Shown here: positions 54,601 to 64,000 of the stretch, one piece after another
Numbering within the stretch: position 1 is the first letter of the stretch
Layout: each line of letters begins with the position of its first letter
Assembly (NCBI GenBank): GCA_020881915.1
Contig: JAJFPB010000005.1
Location: 372,001-436,000, forward strand
Length of the DNA stretch: 64,000 bases
Direction of reading: 5' to 3'
Source of the DNA: Paramyrothecium sp. XJ0827
Taxonomy: Eukaryota; Ascomycota; Sordariomycetes; Hypocreales; Stachybotryaceae
Notes under the pieces: model-generated
Told to the model about the DNA's origin: nothing
What the model saw: only the letters and a program-made list of their open reading frames with translations
Databases searched by the model: none
Made by a program: the position numbers and the translations under genes

Positions 54601-55921
54601 CCGAAATTTCTAACCAGGTAAGACTTCAAAAATTGACGGACCCAAAAGCCGATGCCGCGGGAACGAACATTAAATGCTACGTCTTCAGCGCTTGTGGTCG
54701 TGACGGCCATCTGTCAAGAATTGAGAGATGAAATGCTTACTTTTCCCCCGCATCTGGGTCATCCGTCAAGCCTTGTTTTCGAGGCTACCATTTGTAAAGT
54801 ATTCCTAACCGTCGCTCGGTTGGTCTTGCGCAAACCTGGGAGTCTTCTGCTGATATGCAAAAGCATTATGACATAATAATTCCTGTAGGACGTCGTATGC
54901 GCATGACGAAAAAGATAGCATTAAACGGATCACTGCATCTGGCCCAGTAACACAACTGGCTGCTTCAGGCGCAGACAGCATCCATAGCTAACGAAAAGCA
55001 ACGTTTCAGCCCTTGATGTTATGAACATATTGAGCTGAATTCTTTGTTGAAGCTTCATATGATGAGCTTGTTGATGTAACAGACACCATGGGAGATAATC
55101 AAAAGGCAGGCAAATTATTTCATTTGAGTTGTAATTTGTCCTTTTGCCGCGAACCCAGACATTCAAGCATCAAACTATACGCCCCGGGTATCACTTACGC
55201 CTTAGAAAACAGTTGGAAAGCGCAGATTCAATCCTGCGAGTTATGCTCACAAGCACGTTACTCAAAGAGACTTGTCCGAAGGGTCATTGCTCCACCGGAG
55301 CATGAGCCGGGTCTGGATGCAGCCTGCGCTCATAATGGTAGAACAGCCAGCCGAGCATGCAATCACGACTTTGTTCTAACGACCTCACTACACGAAGAAC
55401 TCAGCAAAATCGAGAGTAGCATTGCTTGTGAAGGCTTAAAACACCCGGTATACGTAAAATGGGCTGGCTGATACATGACTAGGCCCAACGCTGTCAAGCA
55501 AGGATCTAGATCCGTTGTATAATCTCAAAGGCATTATCAACGTCGCCGCTTACGGGCCTTCGGCTTTGTGACGGGGCTTTCATGCAATCTTACCTAGAAG
55601 CCAGACTTTAGGGCCTGGAATTTCAGGCGGAAAGCGTTCTTTGTTGATTCAAACATTCGCCAACACATGATCGGCTGGTGGCCATGCGTGCTGATGCGGT
55701 TGGTTCCCGTCCATTTGCCGCATTCGGGCTTGGTTGGCAGCGTCTGGGCAGAAGTGAGTGGCTACTAACAATTTATTGTCTCAATCCCCTCTCACCGCCC
55801 TACGTAAGCCTGAATCCTGGGGCATTGCTTGCACATCAACACCCTCCTTCAACGAGGATCATCAACCACGAATATTCCACGACGGAAGCTCCGAACCGCG
55901 CAGCCCTAGAGCAAACGAATA
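54601..55921. other. divergent intergenic region, no gene seen
   Basis: About 1.3 kb between the CHAT gene (minus) and the short-chain dehydrogenase (plus). Frames at 54652-54876 and 55088-55471 have no recognisable motif. An additional 5' exon of the CHAT gene could lie at the left end. Confidence 0.5.
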
Positions 55922-57031
55922 ATGGCAGACAAGGCATCGGCACCGAAGCCGGCGAAGCCCCCGTCGCTGCCATGGCGCGACTGGTACACATCAATGTTCC
56001 CCCCCAAGCCTCAGTTCACCGAGAAAGACTTGCCTAGCCTCGCAGGAAAGGTATTTGTTTCCTTTTCTTTCTTGAACCCATTCAAGCCCCCAGTAAGCAC
56101 TAGCGCTAACGCACTGCCCTAGGTGTACATTGTTACTGGTTCGAACACAGGTGTAGGGAAACAAGTCGCTCGTGCATTATACTCCAAGGACGCCAAAGTC
56201 TACGTCGCAGCTCGTTCGGGAGAGCGAGCCAGTGACGCCATTGCCGACATTAAGAGATCGTGTCCGTCGTCAAAAGGCGCATTAGTTTATCTACATTTAG
56301 ACCTCGCCGATTTGTCAACGATAAAAGCGAGTGTGGAGCGCTTCATCGCCCTCGAGAACAAGCTTCACGTCTTGTTCAATAACGCGGCTGTGCAGGCGTT
56401 GAAGAACGTCGATGGTTCCGTCAAGACGGTACAGGGCCATGAGCTCCACCTAGGTGTCAACGTCCTCGGAGTTTTCCTCTTCACTAAACTGTTGACTCCA
56501 ACCATTGTGGCAACGGCCAAGACCGAGCCACCGAACTCGGTCCGTGTCGTTTGGGTCTCGTCTCTTGGCACTGAGGTTGTAGGCGAGACCAATAAGGGTT
56601 TGACGTCTGACTACGTCAAGTATTGGCCTGCATTGTCACCACTCGAGAGATACGGCATTAGCAAGGCGGGCAATTGGCTTCACAGCGTCGAATATGCGAA
56701 GCAAGTGGAGAAGGACGGGGTTATCAGTATCTCCTGCAATCCTGGCCACCTCAAGTCAGATCTATATCGTGATGGTGGAGCTGCCTTCAAATGGGTCCTG
56801 GAGACGCTCGTGCTCTACGACCCCATATATGGCGCCTATACTGAGCTGTTCTCTGGACTCTCACCAACCATTACCATGGAGAAGACCGGCAAGTGGATCA
56901 TCCCTTGGGGCAGACTGTATCCGATTCGCAAGGACTTGCAAGTCGCCACTATGTCGGAGGCTGAAGGAGGCAACGGCCACGCAAGACAATTTTGGGAATG
57001 GACCGAGGACACGGTGAAGGATTTTACGTAG
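55922..57031 (+). CDS. short-chain dehydrogenase/reductase (retinol dehydrogenase-like)
   Basis: Two exons (55922-56050, 56123-57031) encode 345 residues. The start MADKASAPKP precedes WRDWYTSMFPPKPQFTEKDL, a leader seen in fungal RDH-like proteins. The NAD(P)-binding motif VYIVTGSNTGVGKQVA begins directly after the intron, and LHVLFNNAAV (NNAG-type) follows. The catalytic serine lies in VVWVSSLGTE, and Tyr/Lys in YGISK. This is a complete classical SDR active site. It would oxidise or reduce an alcohol/ketone in the cytosol. It is the left member of an apparent group with a P450, a UbiA prenyltransferase and a cupin, where a ketoreduction or alcohol oxidation step would be expected. No lesion is seen. 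Confidence 0.92.
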
Positions 57032-58242
57032 AAACATTCTTGGTCTACATGAAGACTTTACCCTAAGCTTTTCGTATTGCTCGGCACTACCCCGTCGGGT
57101 AAATAATTTTTAGTTGATGTAACCGATATTCTGATTTCTTTTTACCCCCTTATTCTTAGTCTATCTGTGTTTACCGATTTTGCCACAATGCGAAACCACA
57201 GCACCGTCTTCATTTCCTTCTTCGCTTGAAGATTTAATGTATTCAAGTACAGCTTGAGCAACCTTTCTGCTTTGGTTGGAAAGACGGTCCATCGTGGACT
57301 ACTTATCATAACCGCATCCTCCCCACACAATTCGGACTCCATGCGACGAGGAGTAACCGTGTGCATAGATACAAAGAGTAGGATTTTGAGGAAACCAGGA
57401 CCTAATTACAAAGTTTGGCACCAAGTAACGCACAATATAACGCAACATGTACGACTGGCTACAATGCGGATATCTGCAGATGTATGCGCTTATGTTCCCG
57501 TCTGCCTGTGATGTTAAAAGTTAGCATGTAAGGCTGCAAACTATGGGTTCATCGGGTATCCTCTGAAGCATAACAGAGTGTATAAAAAGGTCCTTATACA
57601 TCCTGCAAGAAGTCAAGGACTATCCCCAACTCATACCTGGTAGACCGATGCATGCAGTGTTGACGAAATGTCATCTTTCTACAACACTTGGTGTCCTGCT
57701 GTCCGTGCCTTGTTGGCACATGCTGGCACGGTTCACGAATAGAATCGTAAGACCCATGAGAATTTGCCAAGCTGCGTACATGGTAGCATTGCCCTGGCTG
57801 GTGATGTCTGTCATCCCATGCCGCCAAATGTTGCTCGAGGTGCGGTCAACGGCCTGGAGGAAGCAGGGGTGCTATCTGTTGCTCTGGGCCGTACAAATGA
57901 TATAGAATTAGTTCTGGCTGTGTATTAGCGTGTGCGGAAGGAGCGCGGCGAAAGGATTCTAGCCAATACTCGCGTCACAAGAAGGTCTGTCCATCTCCCC
58001 GATGGACCCGAAAAGCGGAAGAGGGATATTGCCATTCATTGGATTGGTGATACTGCTAAAAGTGATGGTGATCAGTGGCGGAACAAGGCATGTCAAGACT
58101 TCATGTGAGGAGCGGATGCTATGCGTGATACCACAGATAACTGGACTAAGCTCGTGGCGCAAGCGCAGAAGTAGGTAGAGGTGGTACGATAACAAATCTT
58201 TAGTACGTAATACCAAGAGCCTTTTTCTACAATATTCAAAGC
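57032..58242. other. convergent intergenic region, no gene seen
   Basis: About 1.2 kb between the stops of the SDR and P450 genes. Only short unsupported frames. Confidence 0.5.
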
Positions 58243-60009
58243 CTACGCAGCCTCCTTAATGCATGCAAAACACTCCTTGGGCGCTGTAACTAACGAGTCT
58301 TGCGTCTTCAACATCGGGGACCTTTTTGGCAACTCGAACTCAAATGTCCAAATCAAGAGCGCCAGAACGATTCTGAGCTCCAAATAGCCCAGTCGCTTGC
58401 CCCAACAACCCCTGTTTCCAGCACTGAAAGCAAGGCCGGGGCCGAGACCGACATCAAATACGAGCCGGCCCTCGGCCTCGTTGCGCAGCCAGCGCTCTGG
58501 ACGAAACATTTCTGGGTCCGCATCGTCCCAGTTCTCTCGTGCAACTTCTGAGCCCTTGTGCGCACGCGATGTAGGGCTGCGGCGCTGCTCATCGACGGGC
58601 AGTGAAGGCCGGTTAATACTGGATCCGGACAAGTTCAAGAAGACACGCGTGTCAGCTGGTACTCTGTAGCCCAGAATCTCCGTGTCGTATCGCGTCATAA
58701 CCATAATGTTTACCACAGGAGTATCTATTCGCAATGTCTCCTCGATGAAAGCATCTAACCACGGTGACCGTTGAGTCCCAACTAACTCTGCCGCAGTTGG
58801 GAGTCTCGCCGCTGCCCAAGCTTCTGGATGTACGGCACGAAGATCGCTGCGGATGCGGTGTTGGTACTCCGGATGCAGCATTAGCCGACGTATGAGCCAT
58901 AGCATGGACCCCGTAGATGTGTCATGACCTGCGATCAGATATCCATGGATGGGTTCCAAGATACGAGGATCATTGAGCAAAGGGGACCGCCCTTGTTTCG
59001 CGGCTGCGCGAATCTCACGCTGTATGACATAGTCCAGGGCAGAACGCGGCCCATCGCCGTCTGTAGTAAGTCGGGGGATAGCTAGAGCTACTTGTGAAGC
59101 AATATATGCCTGAAGCGTATGGCGGGCGGCTCGCACCGTTGGTCTCAGATTATTCAAGCGATGGTAGAGGCCAGGCCAAGGCACCACGAAGGCTCTCCAA
59201 AGAGAGTCTACTTGGTAGCGAAGCGCGGCAAATTCAGCGGACATGGGCAAATGCTCAAAGTTGATGGGCTCGGTAGTGTCCGTGCTGTTATCGAGGGTAG
59301 GCGAGTCAAGTTTGGAGTTGGAGGCGAGGTGGTCGGACTGGCGCTTGATGTCGCCACCGTTGCTGCCGAGGCCCATCGCTGCGCTGAGAATCGCATCAAA
59401 AGAAAATTCACTGATATCTCGGGACAACTCAAAGGGACGGCCGTTGGACAACGTCAGCTTCTGGCGCCAGAGGCCCACCAGTTCGCAGGACACGTCATGA
59501 ATCCGGGGTGCATTGATGCCGTTCAGAACACTCGGAGTCATGAGATCCCTCGCCAGATCCCGATGGTGTTTAAATCGTGGATCGAACGTCTCCATGGCCG
59601 GGAAGGCATGGGGAAGCAGGCCACGGAAAGCGTCAACTTTGAGTCCGCGCTTGAAGTCGACAGCATCGCGATGCTTCAAGATGTCGCTCACCTCGCGGTA
59701 GTCGGACACGATGACCGCCGGGCGTGAAAAGGGTCCCAGGAAGACTTGGGTGATGGCTGAGTTATGCCTTGTCGCTTGGTCAACGAACCACATGCGAAAG
59801 CTGCCACCTTTCTTGGCCGTTTCTCCCACATCGGGTATGTCCCCGAAAAGTCGTTTTGCAGCGGTATGGGAGAATGGAATGTCTGGAAGCGGTCGTGGCA
59901 ATACCAGTTGGATTAGGAAGTGTCCCACGACAAGAAGAAAACAGAGAGCGATGGCTGCGCCGGCGAGAGTCTGAGAGCCCATGGTGTTACTGATGTTATC
60001 TAGAGCCAA
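58243..60009 (-). CDS. cytochrome P450 monooxygenase
   Basis: An intronless frame of 588 residues, long for a fungal P450 because of a Ser/Asp-rich insertion near residues 225-250 and an extra polar insertion (about 455-480) between the ETLR and PERW regions. A membrane anchor lies at residues 15-37. Active-site motifs are complete: I-helix YLIAGHDTSTGSML, ExxR in EETLRIDTP, FRPERWLR, and haem loop FSAGNRGCWGKRLGY with Cys535. The N-terminal LPDIPFSHTAAKRLFGDIP segment resembles fungal P450s that act late in meroterpenoid or related pathways, but I cannot name a substrate. It is oriented with the UbiA gene (both minus). A start at the Met of MGSQTLAG is also possible. Confidence 0.92.
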   Translation of the reverse strand: MALDNISNTMGSQTLAGAAIALCFLLVVGHFLIQLVLPRPLPDIPFSHTAAKRLFGDIPDVGETAKKGGSFRMWFVDQATRHNSAITQVFLGPFSRPAVIVSDYREVSDILKHRDAVDFKRGLKVDAFRGLLPHAFPAMETFDPRFKHHRDLARDLMTPSVLNGINAPRIHDVSCELVGLWRQKLTLSNGRPFELSRDISEFSFDAILSAAMGLGSNGGDIKRQSDHLASNSKLDSPTLDNSTDTTEPINFEHLPMSAEFAALRYQVDSLWRAFVVPWPGLYHRLNNLRPTVRAARHTLQAYIASQVALAIPRLTTDGDGPRSALDYVIQREIRAAAKQGRSPLLNDPRILEPIHGYLIAGHDTSTGSMLWLIRRLMLHPEYQHRIRSDLRAVHPEAWAAARLPTAAELVGTQRSPWLDAFIEETLRIDTPVVNIMVMTRYDTEILGYRVPADTRVFLNLSGSSINRPSLPVDEQRRSPTSRAHKGSEVARENWDDADPEMFRPERWLRNEAEGRLVFDVGLGPGLAFSAGNRGCWGKRLGYLELRIVLALLIWTFEFELPKRSPMLKTQDSLVTAPKECFACIKEAA

Positions 60010-60928
60010 TGGGAAAGAATATTGGCCTTTCCACTGGAAGAAACTATTCAGACTCAGAATGAACTTGCCCTACACCTATTACTCTGGAATCAGGTCCATT
60101 TTTTGGAGACACAATACATGGATACCTCAAGTCCCTCTCCCACCGGTCTATCATCAGTACACTACCAGCTGCTGCAACAGCTCTACTTACCTGTGCATTC
60201 AGTGATTGATTGGTTTCGAGCTCTACAAATCAGACCCCCCTGCGAGGGTATCTTGGGGAGTCTGCGAGTCTCTCAAGATGGTCTTGGGCTGCAAAAGTGC
60301 TGCGGCTACCCCACGGTGTCTCCGTCCACACCTTGCGGTGACATTGTCTCATCTGAGTAGCATTCGTTGAGGCAGTGCACCGAGGCTCAAAGGAACAAAA
60401 GCGCTGAAGCAGGCTGCAGCCACCACCAGAAGCGCTTCACTGCATCCTGCAGTATGCGTATGGCCCTTCTGCCTCGCACCTTGCAGTGATACCGGTTCTG
60501 CTTGGTATTATTGAGCAGCGCATACGGCTCAGAAGCGGGAGAGGGTTGCAGCGAACTAGAGCTATCACCAAAGTGTTCCACTGCATCTGACGGCGTGCAG
60601 AACGCGCTTTTGCGTGGCACCTGTCCGACGGAAAACCCACAAAACTAGCTAGAAAGGCTGGAGGGTAACACACGGGCGAGTATTGGATTAATGACTCTGG
60701 GTAAGCGTCATTGTATTATTGGAAGAAACCTCCGCTCAAGTTATCTTGGCTTTCACGTGTTATAAGCACCGCAGTTACATTGCAATCAGCACAGCGCATC
60801 TCCAAACCGTGCCGCCGCCACAGACTACCTTGCGTGGAGATATCTGGCTACGCCCGAACATCAACCCCCCCTTTCCCCCCCCCTTTTTCCAATACACTTT
60901 GACAATTGAGAAGCGTTGACTTTGTGGA
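60010..60928. other. intergenic, no gene seen
   Basis: About 920 bp containing the P450 promoter and the 3' flank of the UbiA gene. No supported gene, and no clear inverted-repeat structure by eye. Confidence 0.5.
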
Positions 60929-62032
60929 CTAGGGCTGGTTGCCTAGCATGTACTCACCGATCAAACCGCCGGCAACAGCCAACCCTGTCATCCAGAAACC
61001 TGTTGAGAACCACTTCCAGCAGTGTGCTGGATTGCTTAGATCAACATTGGCAACCATAACGCCCACTGAAGCCGCGCACGCACACACGGCGAGCATGTAA
61101 TAGGCTACTCCCATGCCAGCCCAGTATCCTGACAAGCTCAGGGCCGTAACCATGCCAGCCAGTAGTGTCCACAAGAACACCCGGGCCAAGAAATAACGAC
61201 TCTTGATGCTGACATGGCTGTGTTTTCCATCAGCACGGTAGCACAGGACGGCTGTGCTTTTCACCCCGACCCGCAAGTCATCTATCACATCCTGGTGCGC
61301 GTAGATAGTGTCGAAAATGATGACCCACAGTACGGCGGCAATGAGCAGTGCCACAGTCGATCTGTCCGTCCATGGCTTCGCCGAACCCATCGCGCAGCTT
61401 CCCACCATGATAGCCCACGTAAGACAGAACCCAAGCACAACCTGTGGCAGGTGCATGTGCCTCTTGGCGAACGGATAGTAAACACTGCCCGCGATAGCTG
61501 GCACGCTTACCAAGGCTGCGCGGAGGCCTGTTTGGCGGGGCAGCAGAGCTGCCAGTGATATGAACAACATGGCGGCCTGGAGTAGGGCGAAGAATGCGGC
61601 AGTGTTCGGAGCAATAGCCCCTCGGGGAATGGGACGCGAGCAGGTGCGGGCGATTCTGGCATCAATAGGAGCGTCGATAAGATCGTTCCACGCATGGGCG
61701 AAGTTGTTGCCAAAAAAGGACGCCACTAGGAGGACCACTGCAGCATGCAGCACGTCCAAGGACGATGATGCGTGCGCTCGAGCGGCATGTAAGATTCCGA
61801 AGAGAGGGGGGAAGAAGATCAAGAATAGGGCGGCCGGGGGGCTAAGCCGGCACAGCTGTATCCATGGAATCAAGGAGGATGGAAGGAATTCAACCCATTG
61901 GCCAGAGTGGAGACCGCCATACTGTTTGGTCAAACTGGCATGGGCGGCATCACTATGCTTCGAGTTCCCCTTTTCCCCAACTTTCATGGCAGGACCATCG
62001 TCAAGCCCCTGAGGCTTTCGATCGGGGCTCAT
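60929..62032 (-). CDS. UbiA-family aromatic prenyltransferase
   Basis: An intronless 367-residue integral membrane protein with about eight to nine hydrophobic helices. Both aspartate-rich prenyl-diphosphate/Mg2+ motifs are present: NDLIDAPIDARIARTCSRP at residues 116-134 and DTIYAHQDVIDDLRVGVKST at 241-260. This combination is the UbiA signature. It attaches a prenyl chain to an aromatic or other acceptor in a membrane. COQ2 (ubiquinone) is in the same family, but there is no obvious mitochondrial presequence and the neighbourhood (P450, SDR, cupin) suggests a fungal prenylated metabolite. The acceptor is unknown. It diverges from the cupin gene across about 0.94 kb, so the two may be co-regulated. 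No lesions. Confidence 0.93.
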   Translation of the reverse strand: MSPDRKPQGLDDGPAMKVGEKGNSKHSDAAHASLTKQYGGLHSGQWVEFLPSSLIPWIQLCRLSPPAALFLIFFPPLFGILHAARAHASSSLDVLHAAVVLLVASFFGNNFAHAWNDLIDAPIDARIARTCSRPIPRGAIAPNTAAFFALLQAAMLFISLAALLPRQTGLRAALVSVPAIAGSVYYPFAKRHMHLPQVVLGFCLTWAIMVGSCAMGSAKPWTDRSTVALLIAAVLWVIIFDTIYAHQDVIDDLRVGVKSTAVLCYRADGKHSHVSIKSRYFLARVFLWTLLAGMVTALSLSGYWAGMGVAYYMLAVCACAASVGVMVANVDLSNPAHCWKWFSTGFWMTGLAVAGGLIGEYMLGNQP

Positions 62033-62973
62033 AATTGAGGAATCCTGGAGAGATAAGACAGCAAGGAGTTGGAAAAACTAGACGAAGCACGGCTGCTTGC
62101 CAGCCTATCTTCGAGAGGATGTCTGAAGAAGGGAGAAATAGGGAGAGATCGCAGGATGATTCGAGAGAGACGTACGTATGAGATACTAGTTGAAGAGCGT
62201 TGTATAGAGCAGTAAAGAACATGCAACATGTCACTTTTGAAAGTCGGTCGTTTTGTCCTGCCGTGTCGACAGTCATAAGACTTATAGTCCTGTTCAAGCG
62301 CGAAAAGCGTGGTGCTGGGATGATCAAAGGCTCTTTAGCTCCAACTTGTGTCCTCCCCAGTCTCCGTTTGCGTGCTGGTTTCCCATCCACCCTGTAGCTA
62401 CTTGCAGTGGCCTGGAGGACACTTCCGGTGATATTGCTTAGACCGAGCCCACCCACAAGTTACACATCTAGGGTTTTCTGTCAGGTTGACAATACTCTAC
62501 AGGACAGTGCGGTGTTACTCGGAAGCCACGATGTTGAGCCGGACACCCTCCCCCCTACCCAACGACCCCGGAAGCCTGGTGGGGGCCGTTGGTTGCCTGC
62601 GCATAGTTTCCTTGGCATCACCAGACCAGGCTGACGCGTTCTTTGCGGGCTGCTGCAATCGTCAATGCACCTCTCAGGCGGTAGATGGAAAGGGGGGCCA
62701 CTGATAACTTCTTACCCGGCTGGCCTAGCCGTTAGTGCACTTCTCAAATCTTATCTTACAGAGAACCGGGGGGATCTATCTTTATCGTCACCAAGCTGCA
62801 CGTTGTCCTCCCGATTTGGCTCTCCTTGCACCGACTGGACTAAAGTCACTATTGTAGGATATGCCGAGACATGGACTGGCATGCTAATACAATAGTTGTT
62901 GACCTCTTGTTTATTGCCTTGCCAATTTATCCTCTTACGAGCCATTGAAAACAAGAAACTGGTGTCATCTTCA
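62033..62973. promoter_or_regulatory. divergent promoter region (UbiA / cupin)
   Basis: About 940 bp between divergent genes with no supported frame. Shared regulatory elements of the cluster would be expected here. Confidence 0.5.
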
Positions 62974-63862
62974 ATGTCGCCCTCAGATGTTCAACTAGTG
63001 CAATACAGTGGAAATGACCCTGTAGTCGAAGTGTGAGTTGTCTTAGTTCATTCGAAACCCCTTGTTACCAGTCACATAATTGATAAGCGTCTTGTGGTTG
63101 AGCTAGCTTTTGTTGTCTAATTGCATGCTCTCCTTCTTAGACTCAAAGGCGCCGTTAGCGCTCGCCTTCTCCATCACCCAGAGCGATCATTCGCCATTGA
63201 AGTGAAGCTTGATCTGGTTCGAGGCGCTGAGTTCTTCAATCGATTACCACCAGTGCACTTCCACGTGCAGGAGGAGTATATCGAAGCAACTCACGGTAGT
63301 CTCGGCCTTGAGATTGAGGGTAAAGAGCGGATCCTGACGCCTGCCGACGGCCGCTTTGACATCAAACCTTACGTCAACCACCGATCTTATCCGATCCCCA
63401 TGACACAGCAGGAGAACGGTAACACCGTCGTCAAATTCTTGCTCTCAGGTGCCAAGACTAAGAGCAACTTTGAATTGAATCCTGTATTCTTCGAAAATTG
63501 GTACAAGTATCAAGATGATGTGGTACTAAACAACAAAAGCATTGATCTGGTGCAAGTATTTTGCGTACGTATCTTGAGACGCTCCGCTACCATCGAACTG
63601 TCCTACTTCCTGCTGACAACAAGCTTTCCCGTAGATGTTCGATGCAGGTGGCACATACATGTCGCTGCCTTGGTGGGTGCCCTTTGGACAGACTATTTCT
63701 ATCGGCTTAGGCGTCGTGGTTGGAAGGTATTTGGGGAGTGGGCTGCTGGGATACCAACCATTTTATCGTAAATGGACATCGGACTGGGGACTGGCTTGCC
63801 AAAAGATGGAATCTAGTGTCTTCCAGAGACGATTTGCTGACCGTCACGAAGCGGAGGAGTAG
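62974..63862 (+). CDS. small cupin-domain protein
   Basis: Three exons (62974-63032, 63141-63564, 63635-63862) splice in phase to 236 residues. The first intron is needed to join MSPSDVQLVQYSG to the rest. The conserved cupin fold is visible: LPPVHFHVQEEYIEATHGSLG (metal-binding motif region, H-x-H then E) and LTPADGRFDIKPYVNHRSYP (second motif, single His). A region with VFFENWYKYQDDVV follows, then MFDAGGTYMSLPWWVPFG and a probable membrane segment (TISIGLGVVVGRYLGSGLLG). It resembles the cupin-type oxidoreductase/isomerase partners found in some fungal aromatic-metabolite clusters, from memory rather than a search. It is the last complete gene in the window; the cluster may continue beyond it. 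Confidence 0.82.
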
Positions 63863-64000
63863 TCTGAGTTCTACTTGAAATGTAATTGGCTCTTTATTTG
63901 TAAATGATTGCCCCAAACTTTGAAACTCTGCTGGCTAGATCATACGATATCCATGAAGTTTTGGACAGCAGTCACTATGAGCCAACCGCTTCCAGGATGC

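Noticed and set aside
59119..59727. A 202-codon plus-strand frame
   Set aside because: It is antisense to the P450 gene 58243-60009, whose motifs are all present on the minus strand.
61560..62012. A 150-codon plus-strand frame
   Set aside because: It is antisense to the UbiA gene.
1..64000. tRNA, rRNA, CRISPR array or telomere repeat
   Set aside because: No B-box-containing cloverleaf, rRNA-like region, spaced repeat array or TTAGGG run was found by reading the sequence. Covariance searches were not possible.

Overview
The window is nuclear DNA of a filamentous ascomycete (Pezizomycotina, probably Sordariomycetes or a near relative). The support is short introns of about 45-70 nt with GT..CTRAY..AG signals, Zn2Cys6 regulators, a HET-domain protein, a lipoxygenase of the fungal manganese type, a DUF3433 membrane protein and a UbiA prenyltransferase of secondary-metabolism type. 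Gene order, the number of broken genes and the transposon make it look like accessory, lineage-variable sequence rather than a conserved core block. No rRNA, tRNA, CRISPR array or telomeric repeat was found. Exon models were built by hand from splice signals and checked for reading-phase consistency.

Region 1 (1-10.3 kb). A hypothetical protein is followed by a decayed allantoate/nicotinate-permease-type MFS transporter and a second hypothetical gene. A membrane-anchored B-lectin/glycosyltransferase-like gene (5300-10313, minus) comes next. Its single intron has been invaded by a complete hAT transposon (5657-9015) with a 17-bp perfect terminal inverted repeat and an 8-bp target duplication (ATTGCTAC). 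The transposase itself carries a frameshift.

Region 2 (11-20.6 kb). A small secreted protein with 22 cysteines is spread over eight exons, all phase 0 and including a 9-nt microexon. It is followed by three minus-strand genes that could form a small metabolic unit: an O-methyltransferase, a Zn2Cys6 regulator and a cysteine-synthase-fold PLP enzyme. A 2EXR gene with one internal stop and an intact secreted manganese-type lipoxygenase come after.

Region 3 (21.9-36.2 kb). An unknown gene and a frameshifted pseudogene precede a compact unit: a Zn2Cys6 regulator diverging from an ARO8-type aromatic aminotransferase, which converges on a pyruvate/indolepyruvate-type thiamine decarboxylase, followed by a P450. 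Transamination then decarboxylation of a 2-oxo acid is the Ehrlich (or indole-3-pyruvate) route, so this looks like an aromatic amino-acid catabolic or small secondary-metabolite cluster.

Region 4 (36.5-54.6 kb). A 1350-residue DUF3433 membrane protein and a relic of a berberine-bridge oxidase are followed by genes typical of fungal self/non-self recognition: a small protein with glycine-zipper membrane segments, a HET-domain protein, an NmrA-type dehydrogenase, a protein with a STAND-type N-terminal domain plus SH3, and a TPR-CHAT protein with an intact caspase-like His/Cys pair. This is the best candidate in the window for an undescribed cell-death or immunity module.

Region 5 (55.9-63.9 kb). 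A short-chain dehydrogenase, a P450, a UbiA prenyltransferase and a small cupin protein form a probable prenylated-metabolite cluster that may continue past the right edge, since no polyketide synthase or terpene cyclase is in view.
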